From: Sphingomonas naasensis
GTDB lineage: Bacteria; Pseudomonadota; Alphaproteobacteria; Sphingomonadales; Sphingomonadaceae
Assembly (NCBI RefSeq): GCF_004792695.1
Contig: NZ_SRXU01000005.1
Coordinates: forward strand, 248,001-312,000
Length of the DNA stretch: 64,000 bases
Reading direction: 5' to 3'
Positions 21,224 to 29,988 of the stretch are shown piece after piece. Position numbers and translations under genes: made by a program. Under the pieces are notes generated by a model, which saw only the letters and a list, made by a program, of their open reading frames with translations, made no database searches and was not told the origin of the DNA. How positions within the stretch are numbered: position 1 is the first letter of the stretch; every line of letters begins with the position of its first letter.

Positions 21224-22345
21224 GTGGACGCTCCGAATCCCGCCGCCCATCGCGAATTCTTCCTCGTCGAGGAGGTCGGCGGCGTGCGCCCGCAGGCGCG
21301 GGCCGAGACACGCGCCAAGCTGGTGCTCACGCTCAGCATGTGGGGGGCGAGCATCGCGCTGTTCACGCTCGGCACGATCCTTCAGCGGAGCCATATGGCG
21401 TTCGAGGCGGCGCTGTTGCGGATCGCGATGTCGGCGATCGGCGTGGCGATCTGCTACGGCATGCACCGGCTGCTGCGTCGGCTCTCGCATCGCTCGTTCC
21501 GCACCCGCGCGATCGCGGTGTCGGCAATCGCCCCCTTTGCCGCCGAGGCCTATGCCTGGGCCAATTACTTCGCCTTCGCCGCGCTCTACGGCCGCACCGC
21601 GCGCTTCGTCGTCGTCGACTGGAACGATGCGATGTACGTGCTGTCGATGTGGACGTGGTTCTTCATCGCCTGGACCGGGCTCTATCTCGCGATCGAATAT
21701 AATTTCGACGCGCGGCACGAGGCCGAGCGGGCGGCCGAGCTGCGCACGATGGCGCACACCGCCAAGCTCCGCGCACTCTCGAACCAGATCAACCCGCATT
21801 TCCTGTTCAACAGCCTCAACTCGATCTCGGCGCTGATCCTCGACGGCCGCGGCGCCGAGGCGGAGCGCATGCTCGCCCGGCTCTCGACCTTCTTCCGCTC
21901 GACGCTGGCGATCGATCCGCTGGTCGACGTGCCGCTCGAGCAGGAATTCGAGCTCCATCGCCGGTATCTCGCGATCGAGCAGATGCGCTATCCCGATCTC
22001 GCGGTGGAAATCGACCTGCCCGATAACCTCCGCAAGGCGGCGGTGCCGGCGCTGATCATCCAGCCACTCGTCGAGAACGCGATCAAACACGGCGTCGCGG
22101 TGTCGCGCCCGCCCACCCGCGTCACCCTCACTGCCGAACGCATCGGCGAGCAGCTGTCGATCCTCGTGGTCGATTCGGGCAATGCGGACGCGATGCGCCG
22201 GTCGCCCAAGGGCGAAGGTATCGGCACAGCCAATGTTCGCCAGCGCCTCGCGGAATATTTCGGCGACGCGCAGAGCCTGACGCTGACCCCCGGCCAAGGC
22301 TGGTTCGAGGCGCGCGTCACCATGCCGCTGGCGTTCGCGCCGTGA
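21224..22345 (+). CDS. LytS-family membrane sensor histidine kinase
   Basis: 373 residues from GTG 21224. Four predicted membrane segments occupy residues 30-175, for example LVLTLSMWGASIALFTLGTI and MYVLSMWTWFFIAWTGLYLA. A coiled linker leads to the His_kinase domain: H-box NQINPHFLFNSLNSISALIL, N-box ENAIKHGV and G-box GEGIGTANVRQRLAEYFG. No separate extracytoplasmic sensor domain is seen, so sensing is probably within the membrane. The stop overlaps the next start (GTGA), so the kinase and its LytTR regulator are made together. Confidence 0.92.
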   Translation: MDAPNPAAHREFFLVEEVGGVRPQARAETRAKLVLTLSMWGASIALFTLGTILQRSHMAFEAALLRIAMSAIGVAICYGMHRLLRRLSHRSFRTRAIAVSAIAPFAAEAYAWANYFAFAALYGRTARFVVVDWNDAMYVLSMWTWFFIAWTGLYLAIEYNFDARHEAERAAELRTMAHTAKLRALSNQINPHFLFNSLNSISALILDGRGAEAERMLARLSTFFRSTLAIDPLVDVPLEQEFELHRRYLAIEQMRYPDLAVEIDLPDNLRKAAVPALIIQPLVENAIKHGVAVSRPPTRVTLTAERIGEQLSILVVDSGNADAMRRSPKGEGIGTANVRQRLAEYFGDAQSLTLTPGQGWFEARVTMPLAFAP

Positions 22346-23133
22346 CCGGCTGCACGGTCCTGATCGTCGACGACGAGCCGCTGGCGATCCGGCGGCTGGA
22401 GATATTGCTCAAGGCGATTCCCGGGGTGCGCCACGCGGGATCGGCGGCGTCGTGCCGCGAGGCCGTGCACGCGATCGCCGAGCTGCGGCCCGACATCGTC
22501 CTGCTCGACATCCGCCTGCGCGACGGCACCGGCTTCGATATCCTCGACCAGCTGGCGCCCGAGGCAGCGCCGGCAGTGATCTTCACCACCGCCTTCGATC
22601 ATTTCGCGATCCGCGCCTTCGCGGTCTCGGCCGTCGACTATGTCCTCAAACCGATCGAGGCGGCGCGGCTGGAAGAGGCGATCGCGCGCGCCCGGATGCG
22701 CCTCGTCGCCGACGACGCCGCACGCGAGAATGAGGAGATGCGCCGGATCATCACCGATCTGCGCGCCGAGTTCCACACCGCGGCGCCGTCTCCCTATGAG
22801 ACCGAGCTCTGGATCCGCGGGGTCAGCGGCAGCCTGACCCATGTCGCGCTCGATCAGGTCGATTGGGTGAGCAGCGAGGACGATTATGTGCGGCTGCACA
22901 CGCCCTCGGGCTCGCATCTGCTGCGGCTGTCGATCAAGGCGCTGTCCGAGCGGATCGACACGACCAAGTTCGTCCGCGTCCACCGCGCCGCTCTGGTGCG
23001 GATCGCGGCGATCGCGCAGCTGCGCCAGACCGCGACCGGGCGGCGCGACGTGATCCTGCGCGACGGCACCCGGATCGCCACCGGTCGGGTCTATGCGCGG
23101 CGCCTGCGCGAGATGCTCCGCCAGCACGCCTGA
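22342..23133 (+). CDS. LytTR-family response regulator
   Basis: 263 residues. The receiver domain spans about residues 5-120, with acidic pair DDE at 10-12 and phosphoacceptor Asp56 in DIVLLDIRLRDGTGF. The lysine-containing switch is near DYVLKPIEAARLEE. The LytTR DNA-binding domain occupies about 160-263 (LTHVALDQVDWVSSEDDYVR, then FVRVHRAALV). It is coupled to the kinase upstream by a four-base overlap. The convergent TonB-dependent receptor gene is 42 bases away; a regulatory link to it or to the nearby glycosidases is plausible but not shown. Confidence 0.95.
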   Translation: MTGCTVLIVDDEPLAIRRLEILLKAIPGVRHAGSAASCREAVHAIAELRPDIVLLDIRLRDGTGFDILDQLAPEAAPAVIFTTAFDHFAIRAFAVSAVDYVLKPIEAARLEEAIARARMRLVADDAARENEEMRRIITDLRAEFHTAAPSPYETELWIRGVSGSLTHVALDQVDWVSSEDDYVRLHTPSGSHLLRLSIKALSERIDTTKFVRVHRAALVRIAAIAQLRQTATGRRDVILRDGTRIATGRVYARRLREMLRQHA

Positions 23134-23162
23134 GGGGCGACGGGCGCCCGGCCCGCCGCCCC
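23134..23162. terminator. Long GC hairpin between convergent genes
   Basis: GGGGCG and CGGGC (23134-23145, one mismatch at 23140/23156) pair with GCCCG and CGCCCC (23151-23162) around a five-base loop. It fills the gap between the LytTR gene and the TonB receptor gene and could stop transcription from either side. No T-tract is present. Confidence 0.5.
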
Positions 23163-23175
23163 GGGGGGACTCCGA

Positions 23176-26100
23176 TCAGAAGCGGAACTTAGCCCCCGCG
23201 CGATACTGGCGCCCGAGGATGTTGTTGCCGCCCTGGATGGCGTTGTAGTTGAACGCGCCATAGGTTACCGGATCGACCCCCGGCATCGCGTCGAACAGAT
23301 TGAACGCGTTCAAATAGAAGCTGAAATTGTCGCTGACCTTGATCGTCGCGTTGAGATCGAAGGTGATGTAGCGGCGCACCCGGCAGCCGACATAATCGGG
23401 CGCCATCCCGCAATCGCGATAATCGGTACCCTGATCCATCGCCGACAGATCATAGCCGCTGATATAGTTGGCGGTGCCGGTGAGCATCAGCGGCCCAGTC
23501 TCGATCGTGTTCTGCCACGTCCCGCGCCAGCGGAAGGTGCCCGATCCGGCGGTCAGATTGAAGTTGCCGAGCGTGTCGACGTAATTCTCCTTCCGCCCAT
23601 CGGGGAAGGTGGTGCTGAGCTCGAGGATCACGCTGGCGTCGAGATTGCTCGACCAGCGGAAGCCGCCGAAGTTGTGCGCGAAGTTCACGCCGAAATCGAT
23701 ACCCTCGGACTGGATCGTGTTGGCGTTGATCAGCTGCGATTCGACGAAGGCGATGCGCGGCCGCGCATTGGGATGGTTGGGATCGGGCGCGTCGGGGATG
23801 ACATTGTAACCCGGAGGGATCGCGGTGCCGGCGTAATAGGCCGAGATCGCCGGATCCGAGGACGGCGCGGTGATCGCGCCGGTCTTGCGGATGTTGAAAT
23901 AGTCGACGGTCAGCGAAAGATTGCGGATCGGCTCGAACACGAGGCCGGCAGTGAAGCTGCGCGATTTCTCGGGCTTGAGATCGGGCGAGGCGAGCGTGGT
24001 CAGCCCGATCGCATAGACCGTGACATAGGTGGGACAGCCCGCGGCATTGTCCGGCCGGCAATTGGCGCCGAACTGGGCGAGGAAGTTCGCGGGGATGTTG
24101 GCGACCGATTGGGTGACGAAGCCGGTGGTCGGCAGCGCATTCGCCTCGCCGAAGCTGGGGATGCGGAAGCCGCGCGACCAGGTGCCCCGCAGCGCGACCT
24201 GGCGGATCGGGGTGAACTTGGCGCCGACCTTGGGCGAGAAGGCGCTCTGCCCGCTCGAATAATGATCGTAGCGCCCCGACGCGTTGACCTCGAGCATGTC
24301 GAAGATCGGCGCGTTGATTTCGCCAAAGGCCGAGGTCACCGTGCGATTGCCCCTCGTCCCGAAGGCGTTGAGCGTGAAAAAGCGCTGCGTGGGCCCGGCG
24401 AAGTCGTCATTGGCGCTCGGCGCGTCGACCGCCTCGTAGAAGATCGAGGCGCCGAGACCGAGCTGGAGCGGACCGCCGGGAAGATCGGCGAGCTTCTTCG
24501 CGACGGTCAGCTGCGCCTGATAGAGGTCCGAGCTGTCGTGCGTGATGTTCTCGGGCGAGAGATAGTCGCGCACCGCGGCGCTGTTCTGCTCGGGGTTGAC
24601 GAAATTATAGGTGCCGCGCGCGACCGCATCGAGCAGGTTCTGGATCCAGACGAAGCCATCGGTGCGCAGCCGCAGATCGGTGTGCATCGCCGTCGCGTTG
24701 AATTGATAATTCCAGTCGTCGAACACGCTTCCGCTGAGACCGAACGCCGCGCGATAGACCTTGCTGCGCGTCTCGTTGAAGGTGCGCGTGTCCGCCAGCG
24801 TCCCCACCAGCCGCGCGACCTGACCCTGCGCCGCGAAAGGATTGTTCGGATTGAGCACGCCATTGCCGGCGTTGCAGCCGGTGCCCAGCCCGTTCGCCGA
24901 GCCGACACCCTGCGGGCAGACATAGACCGGCAGCGTCAGCACGCCCGATCCCGGCGCGACGGCCCCCGCGCCGGTCGCGGTCGAGAATCGCGGATAGCGG
25001 ATGCCGGTATTGGCGTTGGCGCGAATCGCCGCGGGGCCGCCGGTGAAATTGGTCGTGCTCTGCTGGAAGTTGATCAGCAGATAGGCTTCGGTGTCCTCCC
25101 CCAATTTGGTGGTGAAGCGCGCCGAGGCGCCGAAGCGCTCGATATTGGGCGTGACCGTGCCAAAGGCATTGGTCGTGTCCTGCTGGCAGAGCCGCGTCGG
25201 CACCGAGCCGTTGTTGCTCGCCGCGAGCTCGGCGGCGGTCGGGCTGTACAGCGTGCCGACCCGGCAGCCCGCGGTCGGGTTGAGCAGCTGGTAGCGGCCG
25301 AGCGCATTGGTGTTGGTCGCGTCATAGGGGCGCACGAAAAAGGTCGAGGCGCCGACGACGAAGCCGAGATTCGGGAAATTCCCGTCGCCGTCGAGTCCGT
25401 TCATCACATTGTTCGGGCCGCATTGCAGCGAGCCGGTCCGGTCGCTGCAGAGGCCGCGCAGATCGTCCGAGTTGAACGGCGCGCGCAGGTCCTTGTTGAC
25501 GACCGACTCGCTGCGGAAATAGAAGCCGCTCAGATAGGCATTGTAGCCGTCGCCATCGAGGTCGCCGGTGCCCGCCGTGAGCGTCAGCCGCTGGTTGGCG
25601 CCGAACCCGCGCTCGGCGATCCCCGCCTCGGCGCGACCCGCCACGCCCTTGAATTCGCGCTTGGTGATGATGTTGACGACGCCGGCGATCGCATCGGCGC
25701 CATAGCTCGACGAGGCGCCGTCGCGCAGCACCTCGACGCGGTCGACGATGTCGTCGGGGATGGTGTTGAGGTCGACGAAGTTGCGCGAGCCGTCATCTGC
25801 GAGCGGAAAATAGGCGGCGCGCAGCCCATCGAACAGCACCAGAGTCGAGCTGGTCGAAAGCCCGCGCAGCGACACCGCCGAGGCGCCGCCGGCAAAGGCG
25901 CCGTTGGCGGTGAACGAGTTGGTCAGCGCCGGGCCGTTGTTCGACGCGAGCTGCTGGACCGCGTCCTGCACGGTGTTGATGCCGCGCTGGTCAAGCGTCT
26001 CCGAAGTGACGACGGTGACGGGCGATGGCGTGGCGGCGTCGGCGAGGCGCAGGATCGAGCCGGTGACGACGATCTCGCCGTCGCCCTGCCCCTCGCCGGT

Positions 26101-26223
26101 CTGGCCCTGCGCGGCCGGCATGGCGGGATCCGCGGTGGGAACATCCTGCGCGAACGCCGGAGTCGCCGCCGCAAGCAGCAAGGCCGCGGTTGCGAGCAGG
26201 CGGGTACGAGTGGTGATGATCAT
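23176..26223 (-). CDS. TonB-dependent outer-membrane receptor
   Basis: 1015 residues. The signal peptide is MIITTRTRLLATAALLLAAA, ending PAFAQ. An acidic linker leads to GEIVVTGS, the usual TonB-box-proximal segment. The plug domain covers about residues 55-175 (GINTVQDAVQQLASNNGPAL, VEVLRDGASSSYGADAIAGV). The beta-barrel fills the rest and ends in the aromatic terminus RAGAKFRF. No N-terminal STN signalling domain is present, so it is not a transducer. Pairs of cysteines in extracellular-loop-like regions (for example CRPDNAAGCPTY) suggest disulfides. The ligand is unknown; neighbouring glycosidase, lyase and LytS/LytTR genes suggest a carbohydrate or peptide nutrient. The start ATG is at 26223. 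Confidence 0.95.
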   Translation of the reverse strand: MIITTRTRLLATAALLLAAATPAFAQDVPTADPAMPAAQGQTGEGQGDGEIVVTGSILRLADAATPSPVTVVTSETLDQRGINTVQDAVQQLASNNGPALTNSFTANGAFAGGASAVSLRGLSTSSTLVLFDGLRAAYFPLADDGSRNFVDLNTIPDDIVDRVEVLRDGASSSYGADAIAGVVNIITKREFKGVAGRAEAGIAERGFGANQRLTLTAGTGDLDGDGYNAYLSGFYFRSESVVNKDLRAPFNSDDLRGLCSDRTGSLQCGPNNVMNGLDGDGNFPNLGFVVGASTFFVRPYDATNTNALGRYQLLNPTAGCRVGTLYSPTAAELAASNNGSVPTRLCQQDTTNAFGTVTPNIERFGASARFTTKLGEDTEAYLLINFQQSTTNFTGGPAAIRANANTGIRYPRFSTATGAGAVAPGSGVLTLPVYVCPQGVGSANGLGTGCNAGNGVLNPNNPFAAQGQVARLVGTLADTRTFNETRSKVYRAAFGLSGSVFDDWNYQFNATAMHTDLRLRTDGFVWIQNLLDAVARGTYNFVNPEQNSAAVRDYLSPENITHDSSDLYQAQLTVAKKLADLPGGPLQLGLGASIFYEAVDAPSANDDFAGPTQRFFTLNAFGTRGNRTVTSAFGEINAPIFDMLEVNASGRYDHYSSGQSAFSPKVGAKFTPIRQVALRGTWSRGFRIPSFGEANALPTTGFVTQSVANIPANFLAQFGANCRPDNAAGCPTYVTVYAIGLTTLASPDLKPEKSRSFTAGLVFEPIRNLSLTVDYFNIRKTGAITAPSSDPAISAYYAGTAIPPGYNVIPDAPDPNHPNARPRIAFVESQLINANTIQSEGIDFGVNFAHNFGGFRWSSNLDASVILELSTTFPDGRKENYVDTLGNFNLTAGSGTFRWRGTWQNTIETGPLMLTGTANYISGYDLSAMDQGTDYRDCGMAPDYVGCRVRRYITFDLNATIKVSDNFSFYLNAFNLFDAMPGVDPVTYGAFNYNAIQGGNNILGRQYRAGAKFRF

Positions 26224-26384
26224 GCAATGCCCCTTTTTGATATTGGGCCAACCAAGACCCGGGGCGGGGGCATTCCAATTCGGCAGCGGGCGAGCGTAGA
26301 TCGCCAGTTGCCGACCGGCGGACGGCGCGCGTTCGCGACGTTCGGCGGCAGATCGGCGACGCTCGGCCGCAACGGGCATCGCGG

Positions 26385-26406
26385 CGCATGCGGCCGGCCG
26401 CATGCG
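26385..26406. promoter_or_regulatory. 22-base perfect palindrome upstream of the TonB receptor and a membrane-protein gene
   Basis: The core GCATGCGGCCGGCCGCATGC at 26386-26405 is flanked by a C/G pair, making a 22-base perfect palindrome. It sits in the 234-base gap between the divergent TonB receptor (start 26223) and the small membrane protein (start 26458). It could be an operator for either gene or a cruciform-forming element. No protein is assigned. Confidence 0.4.
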
Positions 26407-26457
26407 GCTGGCCAGAAGCCGGCGGAGTGGATCAGAACCGTCGGATCGGCGGGGAGG

Positions 26458-26931
26458 ATGGATTTGCAGGGAAAGCTGATCGTGATTGCCACGCTGATCG
26501 CGGGCACGCTCGACATCGCCTCGGCGATCATCACCGCGCTGCTGCGCGGCAAGCCGGTCGCGCGGATGCTGCAGGGCGTCGCGTCGGGACCGTTCGGCCG
26601 ATGGCCGATCGAGGCCGGCTGGGCCGGCGCCGCGGCCGGGCTCGCCGTGCATTTCGCGATCATGGCGGCGATGGCGGCCGCGTTCGTGCTCGCGGCGGCG
26701 CACCTGCCCGGGCTGCAACGGCTGCGGCTGGTCTATGGCGCCGCCTATGGCGCACTACTCTACGGGTTCATGTACTGGGTCGTGCTGCCGCTGCGCTGGC
26801 CCGGCGCCGGCGGCGTGGGGAGCGGGATCGGATCGGTGCTGCTGCCGCTCGGCATCCACATCCTCCTCGTCGGCATCCCGATCGCGCTGACCGCGACCGC
26901 TTCGGTCCGCAGCTCGCGCGTCGCCGTCTAG
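26458..26931 (+). CDS. Small integral membrane protein of unknown function
   Basis: 157 residues with four hydrophobic segments: LIVIATLIAGTLDIASAIIT, LAVHFAIMAAMAAAFVLAAA, LVYGAAYGALLYGFMYWVVL and VLLPLGIHILLVGIPIALTA. No enzymatic motif is seen. GGAGG at 26453-26457 directly abuts the ATG at 26458; a TTG at 26464 in the same frame has better spacing (six bases), so the protein may begin at QGKLIV. It is divergent from the TonB receptor, with a 22-base palindrome between. The much longer upstream extension of this frame is antisense to the receptor gene and is not a real start. Confidence 0.72.
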   Translation: MDLQGKLIVIATLIAGTLDIASAIITALLRGKPVARMLQGVASGPFGRWPIEAGWAGAAAGLAVHFAIMAAMAAAFVLAAAHLPGLQRLRLVYGAAYGALLYGFMYWVVLPLRWPGAGGVGSGIGSVLLPLGIHILLVGIPIALTATASVRSSRVAV

Positions 26932-26981
26932 CGCGCGGCGATCGCGGACAGCCAGAGCAGCGTGCTCACCAGCGCAACCAT
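26928..26981 (-). CDS. Candidate 17-residue hydrophobic micropeptide
   Basis: On the minus strand GGGAGGG is followed by TGA, the stop of the beta-propeller gene, and then after one base by ATG at 26981. The ORF encodes MVALVSTLLWLSAIAAR and ends in TAG at 26928-26930. Almost all third codon positions are G or C, as in real genes here. The Shine-Dalgarno spacing suits coupling to the upstream gene. It overlaps the 3' end of the convergent membrane-protein gene by a few bases. Expression is unproven and a chance ORF of this length is possible. Confidence 0.35.
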   Translation of the reverse strand: MVALVSTLLWLSAIAAR

Positions 26982-26982
26982 C

Positions 26983-27855
26983 TCACCCTCCCGCGATGCG
27001 ATAGCGGATGCGGTAGAGGTTCATGCCGCCCTGCGGCTCGCGCGCGCCCGCGAAGATCAGCCGGCCGCGGTCCGACCAGTCGAGCATCGCGCCATAAGTG
27101 TCGCGCTGGTTGTTGACGGCCGGCGGGAGCAGCGTTCCGGCATCGTAGCCGCCGGCGTTGCGCGCGGCGAAGAGCAGGTCGACGCGGTCCTTCCGGAAAT
27201 CCATCGCGCGGGCGAAGACGATCGTCCTGCCGTCGCGCAGAAAGGTGGCGTCGAACTCGTTGGCGGGGGTATTGAGCGCGCCGGGCACGCGCTGCGCGGT
27301 GGCGAAGCCGCTACCGATCCGGCGCGCGGTGTAGAGATCGTGGCCGCCGGCGCCGCCCGGCCGGTCGCTCGAGAAGAGCAAGGTCGCGCCGCCCGGCGCG
27401 AGCATCGGCGCGAACTCGCTGCCGGCGCTGTTGACCGCCGGGCCGAGATTGACCGGCACGCCGAACCCGTCGCCGCGGACCGCCACCCGCCAGATGTCGT
27501 CGCCCCCCGCGCCGCCGGCCCGGTCGGAGCAGAAATAGACGAAGCGCCCGTCCGCGGAGAAGGCCGGATCGAAGTCGCGTCCGGCGGTGTTGAAGGCCAC
27601 CGGTGCCGCCGGCTGCCAGCCGCCGCCCGAGCGACGCGCCATCCAGATATCGTAGCCGCCGGCGCCGCCAGGGCGATCGCGGCTGAACCACAGCGCGGTC
27701 CGGCCATCGGGGCTCAGCGTCAGGCGCACTTCCGAATGCCCGGTCGAGGCGATCCCGGGCGCGAAGAGCGCGGCGGTGCCGACGATCTCGACGCGCTGCG
27801 CGGATGAGGCCCCCGGCAGCAGGCACGCTGTCAGCAGCAATCGCAGCGGTGTCAT
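26983..27855 (-). CDS. Exported WD40-like (PD40) beta-propeller protein
   Basis: 290 residues with signal peptide MTPLRLLLTACLLPGASSAQ. Repeated blades carry the PD40/TolB-type signature, for example FSRDRPGGAGGYDIWMARR, FCSDRAGGAGGDDIWRV and FSSDRPGGAGGHDLYTARR, roughly every 50 residues. Such propellers bind peptides or glycans in the periplasm; no catalytic residues are seen. The ATG at 27855 overlaps the stop of the upstream DUF1579-like gene (ATGA), so both are made together. The stop is followed by a candidate micropeptide start. Confidence 0.83.
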   Translation of the reverse strand: MTPLRLLLTACLLPGASSAQRVEIVGTAALFAPGIASTGHSEVRLTLSPDGRTALWFSRDRPGGAGGYDIWMARRSGGGWQPAAPVAFNTAGRDFDPAFSADGRFVYFCSDRAGGAGGDDIWRVAVRGDGFGVPVNLGPAVNSAGSEFAPMLAPGGATLLFSSDRPGGAGGHDLYTARRIGSGFATAQRVPGALNTPANEFDATFLRDGRTIVFARAMDFRKDRVDLLFAARNAGGYDAGTLLPPAVNNQRDTYGAMLDWSDRGRLIFAGAREPQGGMNLYRIRYRIAGG

Positions 27856-28931
27856 GCCTTGCGCCGGAATTCGCTGACCCAATTGGTCTCCCAGCTCGCG
27901 CCGCCATCGGCCGACATCGCCTGCTCCCAGCGCGCCGCATCGGTGGTGATTCCGGACCAGCGCACCCGTGTCTTCACCGGCCGCCCGTCCTGCATGTCGT
28001 CGCCCTCGAACAGCCCGACTCCGTCGGCGAAGCGGCCACGCACCGGCGGTGCGAAGGCTGCCGGGCTGCGCCCGTCGAGCCACCAGCTCAGCCATTGGCC
28101 GCTCGCCGCATCGAAGGTCCTGAGGCCGATCCCGCGATGCTCCCCACCGGGCCGCGCGAAGACATTGTCGCCGATATTGGCCTGGCCGCCGAGCACGGGA
28201 CGATTGACCAGCGTTCCCGCGAACGTCTCCCACTGATCGCTGCCGACCAGCCGCTGCTTGCGCCGGCGATGGCGGACCGTCCAGCTGCCGTGGAGGAAAT
28301 CGAAATCGTGGCGATGATCGGCGACCAGCGGCAGCACCGTCGCGACCGGGGCGGTGCGAGTGAAGAAATTCTCCCAATTCACTTCCCAGCTCTTGCCGCC
28401 ATCGGTCGACAGCGCCTGCTCCCAGTGCGGCCGCGCGCTGTGGATATCGAGCCAGCGGAAGCGGGCGGTGACCGGCCGCCCCTTGAACAGATCGGGCCCC
28501 TCGAACACGCCGCTATCGCCCGCAAAGCCGCCGCGCACCGGCGCGTCGATCACCGTCGGATAGCGGCCATCGACCCACCAGATCGACCATTTGCCCTGCG
28601 CGGGATCGAACGCCCGGACCGTGAGCCCGCGATAGCTGCCCCCCGGAATGTCGACGACATTGTCGTCGATCGTGCCCAGCCCGTCCAACGCCAGCCACAG
28701 CGCGCTCTTGCCGGTGAATTCCTGCCAGTCGTGATTGTCGACCAGCCGCTCCTTGAGCCGGCGATGCCAGACGTCCCAATTGCCGATCAGCCAGTCCCAG
28801 TCATGCGCGCGGGGCGACCCCTTCGCGAACAGCGCCGAAGCCGGCGCGATCATCGCCAGCATCCCGCCCGCCGCCGCGCCGCCGCGCAGCACGTCCCTGC
28901 GCCCGAAAGCGCCCTGCATCCCTTCCCGCAT
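27852..28931 (-). CDS. Exported protein with two DUF1579-like domains
   Basis: 359 residues from ATG 28931 (MREGMQGAFGRRDVLRGGAA); ATG 28919 is an equally good alternative with a purine-rich sequence just before it. The leader GRRDVLRGGAAAGGMLAMIA looks like a twin-arginine signal. The mature protein is an internal duplication: HDWDWLIGNWDVWHRRLKER near the N-terminus matches HDFDFLHGSWTVRHRRRKQR about 170 residues later, and each copy ends in WEQALSTDGGKSWEVNW or its equivalent WEQAMSADGGASWETNW. DUF1579-type domains are lipocalin-like barrels; the ligand is unknown. It is coupled to the propeller gene downstream and divergent from a LysR gene. Confidence 0.78.
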   Translation of the reverse strand: MREGMQGAFGRRDVLRGGAAAGGMLAMIAPASALFAKGSPRAHDWDWLIGNWDVWHRRLKERLVDNHDWQEFTGKSALWLALDGLGTIDDNVVDIPGGSYRGLTVRAFDPAQGKWSIWWVDGRYPTVIDAPVRGGFAGDSGVFEGPDLFKGRPVTARFRWLDIHSARPHWEQALSTDGGKSWEVNWENFFTRTAPVATVLPLVADHRHDFDFLHGSWTVRHRRRKQRLVGSDQWETFAGTLVNRPVLGGQANIGDNVFARPGGEHRGIGLRTFDAASGQWLSWWLDGRSPAAFAPPVRGRFADGVGLFEGDDMQDGRPVKTRVRWSGITTDAARWEQAMSADGGASWETNWVSEFRRKA

Positions 28932-29024
28932 AGGCTTTGTCTCCGCCCGTTCGTCGGACGCAGAAGACAATGCAGCCGTGATTCTGGCTATGCGAAGATT
29001 GCGGCGAGAGGCTAAGTCATATTT

Positions 29025-29945
29025 ATGCTCGACCGGCCGCTTCCTTCGCTCGCCGCGATCCGCGCCTTCGAGGCCGCGGCGCGGCACGGGAGCTTCACGC
29101 GCGCGGGCAGCGAGCTCGGCACCTCCTCGGCTTCGGTGAGCTATCATGTCCGTCAGCTCGAGGCGCAGATCGGCGTCGCGCTGTTTCTCCGTCATCCGCA
29201 CCGGGTAAGCCTCACCGAGGCGGGCGCGCTGATCGCCGAGGAGGCGGAGAAAGCGTTCGCGGGGCTGCGCGCCAGCTTCGCGCGCGCGGTCGAGGTCGAC
29301 GAGGCGAGGCTGTCGCTGACGACGCTGCCGACCTTGGGCACCAGCTGGCTGACGCCGCGGCTCGGCCTGTTCCGCGCGGCGCATCCCGACATCCTCGTCG
29401 AGCTCGACATCTCCGAGACCGCGGAGGACCTCACGGCCGGACGGTTCGACATGGCGATCCGCAACGGCGACGGCCGCTGGCCGGGGCTGCGCACGATCGA
29501 ACTGTTCGCCAGCGTCTTCCTGCCGCTGTGCGTGCCCGCGCTGAAGGACGCCGCCGCCGGGATCGCCGATCCGCGGACGCCGCTGCCGGTGCCGCTGCTC
29601 GGCCGTCCCGACTGGTGGACGCTCTGGTACCGGGCGCTGGGCTGGGAGCAGGGCCCGCCGCCTTCGCGTTTCGGCACGCGGCTTTCCACCGAGCATCTCG
29701 ACGTCGCCGCCGCGCTCGCCGGGCATGGCGTGGTGATCGCCTCGCCGATCCTGTTCCGCGCCGAGATCGATGCCGGCCGGCTCGTTCCCGCGCACGACCG
29801 GCTGGTCCCGGCGGGGCGCTCCTTCTGGCTCACCTGGCCAGTGTCGCGCCAGCACAGCCGCAAGATCGCGCTGTTTCGCGACTGGCTGTGCGCCGAGGCC
29901 GAAGCCGCGCGCGATGCGGCACGGCGCTTCGGCTACGGCCTGTGA
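29025..29945 (+). CDS. LysR-family regulator, GcvA-like
   Basis: 306 residues. The winged helix-turn-helix covers residues 5-65: PSLAAIRAFEAAARHGSFTR then SSASVSYHVRQLEAQIGVAL. The effector domain starts near residue 92 (LSLTTLPTLGTSWLTPRLGL) and resembles GcvA/AmpR-type regulators. It is divergent from the DUF1579-like/propeller pair, with 93 bases between starts. The usual LysR arrangement would make that pair its target; no clear T-N11-A site was picked out. The inducer is unknown. Confidence 0.92.
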   Translation: MLDRPLPSLAAIRAFEAAARHGSFTRAGSELGTSSASVSYHVRQLEAQIGVALFLRHPHRVSLTEAGALIAEEAEKAFAGLRASFARAVEVDEARLSLTTLPTLGTSWLTPRLGLFRAAHPDILVELDISETAEDLTAGRFDMAIRNGDGRWPGLRTIELFASVFLPLCVPALKDAAAGIADPRTPLPVPLLGRPDWWTLWYRALGWEQGPPPSRFGTRLSTEHLDVAAALAGHGVVIASPILFRAEIDAGRLVPAHDRLVPAGRSFWLTWPVSRQHSRKIALFRDWLCAEAEAARDAARRFGYGL

Positions 29946-29988
29946 CCGAAGGCCCATCCGTGCGACAAGCGCGAAGCGGAGACGCGAT

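Noticed and set aside
23674..26931. A plus-strand open frame of about 1085 codons antisense to the TonB receptor
   Set aside because: Only its last 157 codons, from 26458, have a start with a Shine-Dalgarno and a membrane-protein profile. The rest mirrors the receptor and is Arg/Ala/Asp-rich, as GC-rich antisense frames are.
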